Below, piece after piece: positions 26,238 to 35,377 of a stretch of DNA of 64,000 nucleotides (position 1 is its first letter; each line of letters opens with the position of its first letter). Source of the stretch: Streptomyces sp. cf386. Its GTDB lineage: Bacteria > Actinomycetota > Actinomycetes > Streptomycetales > Streptomycetaceae. A program made the position numbers and the translations under genes. The DNA is taken from contig NZ_FNHV01000033.1 in the NCBI RefSeq assembly GCF_900103585.1, forward strand, positions 1 through 64,000, given 5' to 3'. Below the pieces are notes generated by a model. It was not told the origin of the DNA. It was given only the letters and a program-made list of their open reading frames with translations, and searched no databases.

Positions 26238-27649
26238 CCGCACCCGACGAGACCCGCGAGCGGGAACACGACGCGGACACCGAGGCGCCGCACCCGAACG
26301 GTGCCCCCGGCCCCCTGGGCCCCGCGGGCACCGACGGCGCCCCGGACTCCTCGGTGGCGCTGGAACTGCGCAAGCCGGGCGAGGTGTCACCGCCGAACGC
26401 CGGGGACCTGGAGGCGAGGCCCACGACCACACCGGACGTGGGCTCCCGCCCCGGGCCCCTCGACACCGCCGTACCGGAAACCGCCCCGGCCCGGACGGAC
26501 GGCGACGACCCCTCCGCCTCCACGGGTTCCCGACGGCGCCGCCCCCTGCGCATGGCGGGGCTGGTCGTGCTGGCGATCGCGGTGGTCGCCGGAGCCGGGG
26601 CGGCGAGCGCCGGGGTCCTCGGCGGCGACGGCGGCGGCACGGACCGGACCGCGCCCGACGCCCCGCCGAACACCACCGAGGTGAAGCGCACGACGCTCAC
26701 CCGCAGCGAGACCGTGGACGGCACCCTGGGCCACGGCGACGTGTCGGCCGTACAGGCACCGGCCGGCCGGCAGGGCGGCGGGGGAGGAGTCGTCACCTGG
26801 GTGCCCGCTGACGGCGATGTCATCGAACGGGGCGATGCCGTCTACCGGGTCGCGGAGGAGAAGGTCCCGCTCCTGTACGGCTCGCTCCCCCTCTACCGGC
26901 AGATGGAGGAGGGCACCGAGGGCGCCGACGTGCGGATGCTGGAGAAGAACCTCGCAGCGCTCGGCTACTCGGGCTTCACCGTCGACGACGAGTACACCTC
27001 CGGCACCGCCGACGCCGTACGCGACTGGCAGGACGACCTGGGCCGCGAGGAGACCGGCACCGTACGGCCCGGCGACGCCGTGATCGCCGACGGTCCCCGC
27101 CGGGTCGCGGACGTGAAGGCGGTGCCCGGGGCGCCGCTCAGCGGTGCCGTGCTGACCTGGACCGGCACCGAGCGCGTCGTCAGCGTCGATCTCGACGCGC
27201 AGTACGAGGACCTGGTCCGCAAGGGCACCAAGGCCACGGTCACCCTGCCCGACGACACCACCGTGCAGGCCGAGGTCACCGACATCGGCACCCCGACCAC
27301 CGGCCAGGACGCCGCCGGGTCCGGCGGAGGCTCGGGCAACGGCGGTTCCGGCGACGCCGACAAGGCCACCCTGCCCGTCGAGTTGAAGGTGGCCGCCCAG
27401 AAGGAGCTCGGCCGCTACCAGGCCGCCGCCGTCGACGTCTCCCTGAAGGCGGAGACCCGCGAGAACGTCCTCGTGGTCCCCATCAACGCCCTGGTGGCAC
27501 GACAGGGCGGAGGCTACGCCGTGGACGTCGTCGGACCCGACGGCGAGGTGCGGCCGACGCGGGTCGAGGTCGGCATGTTCGCCGACAGCATGGTCGAGAT
27601 CTCCGGCAAGGGCATCGCGGACGGCACGGTCGTGGGGGTGCCCAGGTGA
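26234..27649 (+). CDS. Membrane-fusion-type adaptor with peptidoglycan-binding domain
   Basis: A 471-residue protein: a long disordered acidic/Pro-rich N-terminus (about 1-105), one membrane anchor (about residues 112-133, LVVLAIAVVAGAGAASAG), then an HlyD/MacA-like extracellular part. A PG-binding-1 domain (EGTEGADVRMLEKNLAALGY...) is inserted in the middle. This layout is usual in actinobacterial adaptors paired with MacB-like transporters. The adaptor probably links the transporter to the cell wall or to its lipoprotein partner. The GTG at 26234 overlaps the lipoprotein stop, and its own stop overlaps the ATPase GTG. Confidence 0.85.
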   Translation: MTAPDETREREHDADTEAPHPNGAPGPLGPAGTDGAPDSSVALELRKPGEVSPPNAGDLEARPTTTPDVGSRPGPLDTAVPETAPARTDGDDPSASTGSRRRRPLRMAGLVVLAIAVVAGAGAASAGVLGGDGGGTDRTAPDAPPNTTEVKRTTLTRSETVDGTLGHGDVSAVQAPAGRQGGGGGVVTWVPADGDVIERGDAVYRVAEEKVPLLYGSLPLYRQMEEGTEGADVRMLEKNLAALGYSGFTVDDEYTSGTADAVRDWQDDLGREETGTVRPGDAVIADGPRRVADVKAVPGAPLSGAVLTWTGTERVVSVDLDAQYEDLVRKGTKATVTLPDDTTVQAEVTDIGTPTTGQDAAGSGGGSGNGGSGDADKATLPVELKVAAQKELGRYQAAAVDVSLKAETRENVLVVPINALVARQGGGYAVDVVGPDGEVRPTRVEVGMFADSMVEISGKGIADGTVVGVPR

Positions 27650-28380
27650 CCGTGACCGCGGGCCCGGTGGTCGAACTCGCCGGGGTCTCCAAGACGTACG
27701 GCGACGTCCGCGCCCTGAGGGACGCCGACCTCGTCATCCACCGCGGCGAACTGCTCGCCGTCGTGGGCCCGTCCGGCTCCGGCAAGTCCACGATGCTCAA
27801 CATCATGGGCACCCTCGACAGACCCTCCACCGGCACCGTCCGCATCGACGGACACGACGTGGCCCGCCTCACCGACCGGGAGCTGTCCGCGCTGCGCGCC
27901 CAGGCGATCGGGTTCGTCTTCCAGCAGTTCCATCTCGCCCCCGGCGTACCGGCGCTGGACTCCGTCTCGGACGGGCTGCTCTACAGCGGCCGTTCCCGAG
28001 CCGAGCGGCGCCGGCTCGCCGAACGCGCCCTGCGCAGGGTGGGGTTGGGGCACCGTCTGCACCATCAGCCGCACCAGCTCTCCGGCGGCGAGAAGCAGCG
28101 GGTGGCCATCGCCCGCGCGGTGCTCGGCGATCCACCGCTGCTGCTCGCCGACGAGCCCACCGGCGCGCTCGACTCGCGCTCCGGCGCCGTCGTGCTCGAC
28201 CTGCTCCACGAACTGCACCGGGCGGGCACCACGGTGGTCGTGATCACCCACGACCGGGACATCGCCGCCGCACTGCCGCGCGAGGTGCGGATCAAGGACG
28301 GCGGCATCGAGTACGACACCGCGCGCGGGCGCCCGGACGGGACGCCCGCGACCGCTGTCCTGGAGGAGGCCACGCGATGA
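27646..28380 (+). CDS. ABC transporter ATPase (LolD/MacB family)
   Basis: A 244-residue nucleotide-binding subunit with Walker A GPSGSGKST, Q-loop FVFQQFHL, signature LSGGEKQRVAIARAV, Walker B LLLADEPTGALDS and H-loop VITHD. The TGALDS form and the pairing with a FtsX-fold permease place it in the MacB/LolD group, which drives conformational work or efflux instead of conventional import. It overlaps the adaptor stop by 4 bases and the permease ATG overlaps its stop. The substrate is not evident. Export of the neighbouring peptide antibiotic is possible but not shown. Confidence 0.92.
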   Translation: MTVTAGPVVELAGVSKTYGDVRALRDADLVIHRGELLAVVGPSGSGKSTMLNIMGTLDRPSTGTVRIDGHDVARLTDRELSALRAQAIGFVFQQFHLAPGVPALDSVSDGLLYSGRSRAERRRLAERALRRVGLGHRLHHQPHQLSGGEKQRVAIARAVLGDPPLLLADEPTGALDSRSGAVVLDLLHELHRAGTTVVVITHDRDIAAALPREVRIKDGGIEYDTARGRPDGTPATAVLEEATR

Positions 28381-29624
28381 GCCTGACGACGGCACGCGCG
28401 CCGCAGGGCCCGCCCGACTCCGCCGCACGCCCCCGCCCGAAGCCCGCCCGGCTCGGCCCCGCCGATGTGCTGCGGGTCGGCGGATCCGGACTGCGTTCGA
28501 GGCCGCTGCGGGTGTTCCTGTCGGCCCTCGGCATCGCGATCGGCATCGCCGCCATGGTCGGCGTGGTCGGCATCTCCACGTCGAGTACGGAGGACCTCGA
28601 CCGGCGGCTCGCGGCGCTCGGCACCAATCTGCTCACGGTCACCGCGGGCCAGTCCTTCTCGGGCGGCGCCGCCCATCTGCCCGACGAGGCCGTCGACATG
28701 ATCGGCAACATCGACGGCGTCACGGCGGTGTCCGCCGTCGGCCGGACCGACGCCAAGGTCTACCGCAACGACCGCGTCCCCAAGCAGGAGACCGGCGGCC
28801 TCACCGTGTCCGCGGCCCGCACGGACCTGCCGCGCAGTGCGGGCGTGGAGGTCGTCGACGGCCGCTGGCTGAACGCCGCCAACGCGCGGTATCCCGCCGT
28901 CGTCCTCGGCCCCAAGGCCGCCGAGCAGCTCGGGGTGTTCCGGGCCGGCGCCGACACCAGGGTGTGGATCGGCGAGCAGTGGTTCACCGTGGTGGGCCTG
29001 CTCGCCCCCAACGACCTGGTGCCCGAGCTGGACTCCGCCGCCCTGGTCGGCTGGCCGGTCGCGGAGGAGCACCTGGGCTTCGACGGCTATCCGACGACCG
29101 TCTACACCCGCACCGAGGAGTGGGCCGTGACCGACGTCCAGTCCGTCCTCGGCCCCACCGCCAACCCGGAGAACCCCGGCGAGGCCAATGTGTCGCGGCC
29201 CTCGGACGCCCTCGCGGCGAAGGAGGCCACCGACGAGACGCTGAGCGGTCTGCTCCTCGGGCTCGGCGCGGTCGCCCTGCTCGTCGGCGGGGTCGGCGTC
29301 GCCAACACGATGGTCATCTCCGTGCTGGAGCGCCGCTCCGAGATCGGCCTGCGCCGCTCCCTCGGCGCGACGCGGGGGCAGATCCGTAGCCAGTTCCTGT
29401 GCGAGGCCCTGCTGTTGTCCGCGCTCGGCGGCCTGGGCGGCGTCCTCCTCGGCATCGCCGTCACCTCCGGATACGCCGCCTACCAGGGCTGGCCCTCGGT
29501 GGTGCCGACCTGGGCGATGGCGGGCGGCGTCGGGGCGACCCTCGTCATCGGCGGCCTGGCCGGGTTCTACCCCGCCGTCCGCGCCGCCCGGCTGCCGCCC
29601 ACGGAGGCGCTGGCCACCACCTGA
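28377..29624 (+). CDS. MacB/FtsX-type ABC transporter permease
   Basis: A 415-residue membrane protein with one N-terminal transmembrane helix (LRVFLSALGIAIGIAAMVGV), a large extracytoplasmic MacB-PCD-like domain, and three C-terminal helices around LERRSEIGLRRSLGATRGQI, the conserved FtsX-family cytoplasmic motif. It is the last gene of the lipoprotein-adaptor-ATPase-permease operon. Such systems in Gram-positive bacteria handle antimicrobial peptides, envelope stress or lipoproteins. The position directly beside the glycopeptide-type cluster makes a self-protection or export role worth considering. Confidence 0.9.
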   Translation: MSLTTARAPQGPPDSAARPRPKPARLGPADVLRVGGSGLRSRPLRVFLSALGIAIGIAAMVGVVGISTSSTEDLDRRLAALGTNLLTVTAGQSFSGGAAHLPDEAVDMIGNIDGVTAVSAVGRTDAKVYRNDRVPKQETGGLTVSAARTDLPRSAGVEVVDGRWLNAANARYPAVVLGPKAAEQLGVFRAGADTRVWIGEQWFTVVGLLAPNDLVPELDSAALVGWPVAEEHLGFDGYPTTVYTRTEEWAVTDVQSVLGPTANPENPGEANVSRPSDALAAKEATDETLSGLLLGLGAVALLVGGVGVANTMVISVLERRSEIGLRRSLGATRGQIRSQFLCEALLLSALGGLGGVLLGIAVTSGYAAYQGWPSVVPTWAMAGGVGATLVIGGLAGFYPAVRAARLPPTEALATT

Positions 29625-29765
29625 CCCCGCGCCCCCGGTACCGCGGTGTCCTCTCCGCCTCCATCCCCCGTCGGCGGCGAGGGCACCGCTCAGCCATGCC
29701 CGCGCACCCGCGCCGGCCCGCTCGCGCCCCGCCTGGACAGCCGCCCCTTCCCCTACGCTCACCGC

Positions 29766-30272
29766 ATGGCAGAGCAATCAGCGAAGGCCGGTGACGACGC
29801 CCTGTTCCAGCTGCTCGGTCAGCAACGGATCGGCACGCTCGTGACCCTCAAGCGCGACGGCCGCCCCCAGTTGTCGAACGTCGGCTACGCCTACGACCCG
29901 GAGGCACGCCTGATCCGGCTCATGGTCACCTACAACCGGGCCAAGACCCGCAACCTGCGCCGCGATCCACGAGCCAGCTTCCTCGTCACCAGCCCCAACG
30001 GCTACGCCTACATGATCGCCGAGGGCCAGGCGGAGCTGACGCCCATCACCACGGACCCGCACGACGTGGTCGCCGACGAACTCATCGAGGTCTTCCGCGG
30101 ATTCCAGGGCGAACACCCCGACTGGAACGGTTTCCGGGCCGCCATGGTCGCCGAACGGCGCCTGGTCGTCAGGCTTCCCGTGGACCGCGTCTACGGGGCG
30201 GCCGGCCGCCGCCTGAGCGGCCCCCGCAACACCTCCGCCCCGGCCGGCGGGCTGACGCTCGGCACGGCCTGA
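29766..30272 (+). CDS. PPOX-class (split-barrel) flavin/F420-dependent oxidoreductase
   Basis: A 168-residue protein with the split beta-barrel pattern: RIGTLVTLKRDGRPQLSNV, LIRLMVTYNRAKTRNLRRDP, ASFLVTS. This subgroup (TIGR03618-like) in actinobacteria commonly uses F420 or flavin, and the individual substrates are mostly unknown. The last 25 residues are Gly/Pro-rich and probably unstructured. It stands alone; the 141 bases before it hold no recognisable motif. Confidence 0.8.
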   Translation: MAEQSAKAGDDALFQLLGQQRIGTLVTLKRDGRPQLSNVGYAYDPEARLIRLMVTYNRAKTRNLRRDPRASFLVTSPNGYAYMIAEGQAELTPITTDPHDVVADELIEVFRGFQGEHPDWNGFRAAMVAERRLVVRLPVDRVYGAAGRRLSGPRNTSAPAGGLTLGTA

Positions 30273-30314
30273 GCGGGCTGCCGCCGATACGGAGCGGGGC
30301 GCCTCGCAGGCGGC

Positions 30315-31070
30315 TCAGCGCAGGACCAGCGGCCGTCGTACCCGCGGCGGCAGCGATCCCACCCGGTGATGCCCCTCGACCACCACAGTCGTCCCCGGCG
30401 CGATCTCCGTGAACCCGGCGTCCCGCACCAACGGCAGCCCGGCGCCGGTCAGTTCACACCAGCGCCCCGGCTCCGCGGTCCGCACGGCCAGCGGGAACCC
30501 CGCCTCGCGCCAGGCCCCCCGCTCCTCGTCCGACAGCTCCCACCAGGCGATCTGTGCCGCGTGCCCCGTCTGCGCCATCGTCTTGCCGGCCGACATGTCG
30601 AGTTCCGGATTCACCCAGAGCACGGGCGCCGACGGATCGGCGGCCAAGGGCGGCTCCGGATCGTCCAGCTCGGTCCCCGACACCTGGAGCTTCGCCAACT
30701 CCTTGGGCCACCCGTCCAACGGCACGGGCGGAAAGACGCGCACCTCGGCCGACTCACCGGGAACGGTGATCCCCGGCAGCCCTTCCGCCCGCCGCCACTC
30801 GGCCCCACGGGCCCGCCGCACGACCTTCCGGATCCGCGCGTCCTCCCAGTCCCGCATGGCCTGAGCCCACTCACCGTCACCGACGGACCGCTCGTCACTG
30901 AGCATGACCAGCACGGCGCGGGCGGCGGTCTCCAGCGCGTCCGTCCGGGCGGGGGGAGCGTCCCGCTCGATCCGTACGACGAGGGGCAGTACGAATTGCG
31001 GGGCATGATCGCGGTCACCGGATTCGGACCGGAACGGGCTGTCCTGGGTGGTGGGGCTGTCGGAACTCAC
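30315..31070 (-). CDS. PTH2-domain protein (peptidyl-tRNA hydrolase II-like)
   Basis: A 251-residue protein. The C-terminal half carries the PTH2 pattern: NPELDMSAGKTMAQTGHAAQIAWW followed by later family segments (LPLVRDAGFTEIAPGTTVVV). The first about 130 residues are a charged extension not present in archaeal PTH2 (about 120 residues), so the actinobacterial version is a longer form. It may cleave peptidyl-tRNA or have a related role. It diverges from the following ABC gene; only about 40 bases separate the two starts, so the promoters are very close. Confidence 0.75.
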   Translation of the reverse strand: MSSDSPTTQDSPFRSESGDRDHAPQFVLPLVVRIERDAPPARTDALETAARAVLVMLSDERSVGDGEWAQAMRDWEDARIRKVVRRARGAEWRRAEGLPGITVPGESAEVRVFPPVPLDGWPKELAKLQVSGTELDDPEPPLAADPSAPVLWVNPELDMSAGKTMAQTGHAAQIAWWELSDEERGAWREAGFPLAVRTAEPGRWCELTGAGLPLVRDAGFTEIAPGTTVVVEGHHRVGSLPPRVRRPLVLR

Positions 31071-31114
31071 GGGGGCCAGTCTGCCAGGACGAAGATCTGC
31101 GCGAAGATGTGCTC

Positions 31115-32005
31115 ATGCAACGCGATCTTCGTCTGGACAACGTAGGCCGCCGCTACGGCCTACGCGGCCCATGGGTCTTACGAGGCGTCCACCTCACCGT
31201 GCCCCCCGGCAAACTCATCCGCATAGAGGGCCCCAACGGCACCGGCAAATCCACCCTCCTGCGCCTCCTGGCCCGCCTGGACGCCCCCTCGGAAGGCCGC
31301 ATCAGCGGAGCGCCCCGCACCGCCTACGTCCCCGAACGCTTCCCCACCGCCCTCCCCTTCACCGCCCTCGGCTACCTCACCCACCTCGGCACGGTCCACG
31401 GTCTGTCCCGGCCGGCGGCCACCCGTGCCGCCCTGGAGTGGCTCGACCGCTTCGGCGCGGCCCCGTACGCCCGGACGCCGATGGCCCAGCTGTCGAAGGG
31501 CAGCAGCCAGAAGGTCGCCGTGGCCCAGGCGCTGCTCGCGGACCCGGAGTTGCTCGTCCTGGACGAGGCGTGGACCGGCCTCGACTCGGCCGCCCGCGCG
31601 GAACTGGAGCGTGCCGTCGCCGAACGGACCGCCGCCGGCACCGCGGTGGTCTTCGTCGACCACGACCCGCGCCGCCTCGCCGGGGCGCCCGACGCGACGT
31701 ACACCGTGCACGACGGGGCGCTGAACCTCCGTACCGACCAAGGGACTTCCCCGCCCACCGGCCCGCACACGACCGTCGTCGTCCGGGGCCCGAGCGGCGC
31801 GAGCCTGCCCGCCGAGGCGATCCGTATCGCCACGCGAGCGGACGAGACCACCCCCGGCACCCACCGCCTCACCGCACCCGCCTCCCACTCGGACGTACTC
31901 CTCCGCGCTCTGCTGACCACCCGCCCGTCCTGGCACGTGGTGAGCGTGAGCCAGGAGACCACCACCCCTTCCGAGCACCCTTCCGAAGCCGAGAGTCGCC
32001 GATGA
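31115..32005 (+). CDS. ABC transporter ATP-binding protein
   Basis: About 296 residues. Walker A GPNGTGKST, a signature in the unusual form LSKGSSQKVAVAQAL (LSKGS in place of LSGGQ), Walker B LLVLDEAWTGLDS and H-loop VFVDHD. The C-terminal 80 residues form an extra domain as in drug-resistance or multidrug ATPases. ATG 31115 is preferred; a GTG two codons upstream is possible. It overlaps by 4 bases the small membrane-protein gene that follows, which is likely its permease partner. Confidence 0.85.
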   Translation: MQRDLRLDNVGRRYGLRGPWVLRGVHLTVPPGKLIRIEGPNGTGKSTLLRLLARLDAPSEGRISGAPRTAYVPERFPTALPFTALGYLTHLGTVHGLSRPAATRAALEWLDRFGAAPYARTPMAQLSKGSSQKVAVAQALLADPELLVLDEAWTGLDSAARAELERAVAERTAAGTAVVFVDHDPRRLAGAPDATYTVHDGALNLRTDQGTSPPTGPHTTVVVRGPSGASLPAEAIRIATRADETTPGTHRLTAPASHSDVLLRALLTTRPSWHVVSVSQETTTPSEHPSEAESRR

Positions 32006-32682
32006 CGTCGATGAGAGCCCTCCTCCGCTACCAGGCCGCCCTGCTGGCCCGCTCGCAGCGCTGGCTGCCGCCGTTCATCCTGTACGCCGCCTTCCTCGCC
32101 GTCGGCGTACAGGGCGGCCAGCCCATCCTCGACTCGCTCGGCTTCACGGCCGCGGCCCTGCTGCCCGTCGCCGCCTGGCTGGTGCGGATCTGCGTCACCA
32201 ACGAGCCGCCCGCCGCCCGCAGTTGCGTCGCCGCGGCGGTCGGCCCGGGCCGGGCGCACCTCGCGGCGCTGCTGGTGGCGCTGGCCGCGGCGGCGGCGCT
32301 CGGTACGGCGGCGATCGTCGTCGTCACCCTGATCAGCGACCCGGCCAGTGCCGATCACCAGATCCGGGTGCCACGGCTGCCCGCGGGCGCCGCCGGTCTG
32401 CTCGCCGCGCTGGCCTGCGCCCTGCTCGGTACGGCGGTAGGCGCCCTCACCACCTGGCCGGTGCTGCGCTCGACCGGCCGTGCGGTCCCGGCGATGCTGC
32501 TCGCGGCGCTGCTGTCCGTGGTGGTGACCGGCTCCCCGGCCCAGGCGGCGGTCAGCGGCCTGGTCACGGGCTCCCGCTCGGGCACGGTTCCCCTGCCGGT
32601 CCTGCCCTTGATGGCAGCGACCCTGTTCACCGCGGCGGCGACGGCCGCGGCCTGCGCCCTGACCTCCCGCAGATCACCCTGA
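32002..32682 (+). CDS. Small integral membrane protein, probable ABC permease partner
   Basis: A 226-residue protein with about six hydrophobic helices (for example LPVAAWLVRICVT, LAALLVALAAAAALG, AGLLAALACALLG) and few charged residues. No permease family motif can be recognised by eye. Its ATG overlaps the ATPase stop (ATGA), which strongly suggests the two act together. Function and substrate are unknown. Confidence 0.7.
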   Translation: MTSMRALLRYQAALLARSQRWLPPFILYAAFLAVGVQGGQPILDSLGFTAAALLPVAAWLVRICVTNEPPAARSCVAAAVGPGRAHLAALLVALAAAAALGTAAIVVVTLISDPASADHQIRVPRLPAGAAGLLAALACALLGTAVGALTTWPVLRSTGRAVPAMLLAALLSVVVTGSPAQAAVSGLVTGSRSGTVPLPVLPLMAATLFTAAATAAACALTSRRSP

Positions 32683-32690
32683 ACAGCGGA

Positions 32691-32870
32691 TCACCCGGAA
32701 CAGGCCGTACGCTGCGCCTCGTGCCACTCACACACCGGGCAGAGCGTGATCCCCTTGTACGACTCCGGGTACTCCGTGGGCTCCCGGCACAGCACGCACT
32801 CCGCATACGGAGGCCCGTCGGCCGTGGGCGGCTTCACCGCGTCACGGATCGTGCAGTAGTCCTCGCTCAT
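32691..32870 (-). CDS. Small zinc-ribbon-like protein, 59 residues
   Basis: A short reverse-strand gene: ATG at 32868-32870, TGA at 32691-32693. The product has the metal-binding pairs CVLC and CPVC plus two more Cys (residue 6 and near the C-terminus), reading MSEDYCTIRDAVKPP at the start and LCPVCEWHEAQRTACSG at the end. The spacing suggests a zinc ribbon. It fits exactly into the gap between the membrane-protein gene and the deacetylase gene, has Streptomyces-like codon use, and its stop is close to the stop of the convergent gene. Role unknown. Confidence 0.65.
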   Translation of the reverse strand: MSEDYCTIRDAVKPPTADGPPYAECVLCREPTEYPESYKGITLCPVCEWHEAQRTACSG

Positions 32871-32889
32871 ACCCCCCAGCGTAGGCCGC

Positions 32890-33744
32890 TCAGCCCTGCC
32901 CGCCCGCCGCCCCGATCAGTTCGGACACCTTCACGAACCGAAAGCCCCTCTCCCGCAGCTCGGGCACGATGCGCCGGACCACCCGCTCGGTCGTCGGCGC
33001 GGCACTGAGCGTGCAGTGCATGACGACCACCGACCCCGCGCGCACCCCGCCCAGCACCTCCTCGGCGACCGCGTCGGCGTCGGTGGCGAAGGCGTCCCCG
33101 CTCGCCACGTCCCACTGCACGGCCGTGACGCCGGCCGGGGTCAGCGCCCTCAGAGCGCCCCGGTCGTAGCAGCCGCCGGGAAACCGGAAGTACGGCATCG
33201 CATCCCGCACCCCCACCTTCCTGAACACGGCGTACGCCCGCTCCACATCCGCCCGCACCCGGTCCTCGGCGAGGGTCGGCAGCCCGTAGCAGTCGTCGGT
33301 GACGGCGTAGTGGCTGTACGAGTGGTTGCCCACCTCGAACAACGGATCCCGCCCGATGGCCCGGGCCTGCTCCGGATACTCCTCGGCCCACCGCCCGGTC
33401 ATGAACACGGTCGTCGGCACCTTCAACTCCCGCAGCGCGGCGACCAGCCCCGGATTGTCGAACCGCTCCCCCCGCTCCGCCCGCGGCCCCTGATCGGCGG
33501 TCATGTCGGCGTCGAAGGTGAGCGCCACGGTCCTGTCCCGGGTCCGGGGACCGTGCTCGAAGACGGGGGTCAGACCGGCGGGGCCGGGGGCCAGGGTCGG
33601 TGGTCTGGACGCCGGGGCGGCGGGAGAGGCGGCGGAGGCGCTGGGCGCGGGGCGGGGCGCGAGGGACTCATCGGCCGGGGCGCACGCGGTGAGCGCTGCC
33701 CCCAGGGCGCAGACGGCGGTGACGCGTCGTACAAGAGTGATCAC
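32890..33744 (-). CDS. Polysaccharide deacetylase (CE4) lipoprotein
   Basis: A 284-residue protein with a lipobox signal peptide (ALGAALTACAP), a Pro/Ala-rich spacer and a NodB-homology domain: motif 1 TFDAD, motif 2 HSYSH (metal His pair), motif 3 RFPGG, and the later motifs QWDVASGD and VVMHC. CE4 enzymes remove N-acetyl groups from peptidoglycan or chitin-like polymers, so this one probably acts at the cell surface. It is transcribed leftward toward the zinc-ribbon gene, 19 bases away. Confidence 0.88.
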   Translation of the reverse strand: MITLVRRVTAVCALGAALTACAPADESLAPRPAPSASAASPAAPASRPPTLAPGPAGLTPVFEHGPRTRDRTVALTFDADMTADQGPRAERGERFDNPGLVAALRELKVPTTVFMTGRWAEEYPEQARAIGRDPLFEVGNHSYSHYAVTDDCYGLPTLAEDRVRADVERAYAVFRKVGVRDAMPYFRFPGGCYDRGALRALTPAGVTAVQWDVASGDAFATDADAVAEEVLGGVRAGSVVVMHCTLSAAPTTERVVRRIVPELRERGFRFVKVSELIGAAGGQG

Positions 33745-33832
33745 CGCAGGAAGATATGATGATTAAAGGGATATTCCGGTGCGCGCATGGGTGTGCCGGG
33801 CCGGTGTCACTCACCCGGCGGGGCCGGTCTTC

Positions 33833-35314
33833 TCAGTCGGTGCGCGTGCACCGCCCCGTCGGGGCGGTGGCCGGAGGGCGGCACTGGAGGGCGTAGTCGG
33901 ACGCGTTCGTGCTCAGGTAGCGGCCGATGCAGGTGGTCGGGGTGGTTCGGTCGCGCTCGGCGCAGAAGGCCAGGGCGGCGTGGCCGTCGGTGAAGGGGCC
34001 CGGGGCGTAGAACACCCAGAAGCCGGGGCGCAGGGAGGCGTAGTCGCCGCTGCGCAGGACAGCCGCCTCCGGCACCGTTCGGCGGATCTTGGCGAGCGTC
34101 TGGTCCCGGACGGTGGTGCCCGCGGCGATGGGCTCGGAGTGGAGCTGGGCGATCCAGCGCCCGTCCGAGGGTGTTGCGCTGGTCGGGGTGGGGGTGGGAG
34201 TGGGTGACGGTGCGGGGGTGGTCGGCTTCTGCTTCGCCGGGCCGGGGGTGGAGACCGTGGTTCTCGGGCTGGTCGCGACACGGGTCTTGTCGTCGCCGTC
34301 GGTGCCGCCGGGGCGCAGCGCGAACACCAGGGCCGTCGCCGTACCGATCACCAGCGCCGCGGTCACGGCCACCACGAGGGGGGTACGGCGTCGAGGGGCG
34401 GGCACCCGCTGCGGAACCGTGGGACGCGGGGTGTCCAGTTGGGTGGGGGTCGGTGGCGTGGACGGGGGCGGTGCGGCGGTCGTCAGCGTCGGCTGCGCCC
34501 AGTGCGGGGTCGCCCCTGCCTCGACCTGCGCCAGCATCGCGTCCAGCCGGGCGGCGTCCGGGCGTGCCGCCGGGTCCCGTACCAGCAGGGCGTCGAGCAC
34601 CGCGGTCAGCGGGCCCGAGCGGGTCGGGGGCGGGAGCGGGTCGTCGAGTACGGCGGCCAGGGTGGCCAGCGTGGTGGGGCGGCGCAGGGGGCTGATGCCC
34701 TCCGCGCACACGTACAGGACCACGCCCAGCGACCAGAGGTCGGCCGCCGGATCGTCCTCGTGGCCCCGGATGCGCTCGGGGGCCATGTACTCGGGCGATC
34801 CGACGAGCTCGCCGGTGGCCGTGAGGCCCGTCGTGCCCTGCAGGGCGGCGATGCCGAAGTCGGTGAGGACGGCGCTGCCGTCGGTGCGCAGGAGGATGTT
34901 GGCGGGCTTGACGTCCCGGTGGTGGATGCCCGCCGCGTGCGCGGCCCGCAGCGCGGCGAGCACCTGGCGGCCGATGCGGGCCGCCTCCGCCGGGGTCAAC
35001 GGGCCCTCGTCCAGTCGCTGTTGGAGCGAGAGGCCCGGCACCAGCTCCATCACGATCCACGGGTGCGGCTCGGCGTCCACGATCTGGTGGACCGTCACCA
35101 CATGCGGGTGGCTGAGCCGGGCCAGCGCCCGCGCCTCCCGCATCACGCGCTCGCGCATCACACCGACCGTGTCCGCGTCGGACCGCACCGCCTTGAGCGC
35201 GACCTCGCGGTGAAGCACCGTGTCGCGAGCCCGCCACACGGTGCCCATTCCTCCGCTGCCCAGCCGTTCGACCAGCTCGAAACGGCCGTCGACGAGATCC
35301 CCCGGTGCGTTCAT
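33833..35314 (-). CDS. PknB-type serine/threonine protein kinase, membrane-anchored
   Basis: A 493-residue protein. The N-terminal Hanks kinase domain (about 10-270) has GSGGMGTVW, catalytic Lys in EVALKAV, HRDVKPANILL, TDFGIA, and SPEYMAPE. A Pro/Thr-rich linker, one transmembrane helix (about 325-345, LVVAVTAALVIGTATALVFAL), another Pro/Thr linker and an extracellular domain of about 110 residues with four Cys follow. There are no PASTA repeats, so the sensor domain differs from classic PknB. The start GTG/ATG region reads MNAPGDLVDGRFELV, typical of the family. Confidence 0.92.
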   Translation of the reverse strand: MNAPGDLVDGRFELVERLGSGGMGTVWRARDTVLHREVALKAVRSDADTVGVMRERVMREARALARLSHPHVVTVHQIVDAEPHPWIVMELVPGLSLQQRLDEGPLTPAEAARIGRQVLAALRAAHAAGIHHRDVKPANILLRTDGSAVLTDFGIAALQGTTGLTATGELVGSPEYMAPERIRGHEDDPAADLWSLGVVLYVCAEGISPLRRPTTLATLAAVLDDPLPPPTRSGPLTAVLDALLVRDPAARPDAARLDAMLAQVEAGATPHWAQPTLTTAAPPPSTPPTPTQLDTPRPTVPQRVPAPRRRTPLVVAVTAALVIGTATALVFALRPGGTDGDDKTRVATSPRTTVSTPGPAKQKPTTPAPSPTPTPTPTSATPSDGRWIAQLHSEPIAAGTTVRDQTLAKIRRTVPEAAVLRSGDYASLRPGFWVFYAPGPFTDGHAALAFCAERDRTTPTTCIGRYLSTNASDYALQCRPPATAPTGRCTRTD

Positions 35315-35377
35315 GCCGCACAGGTTAGAGGACGAACGGAAAGGAGAGTTCCGCTAGGGGGCCGCTGCCCGTCACCG

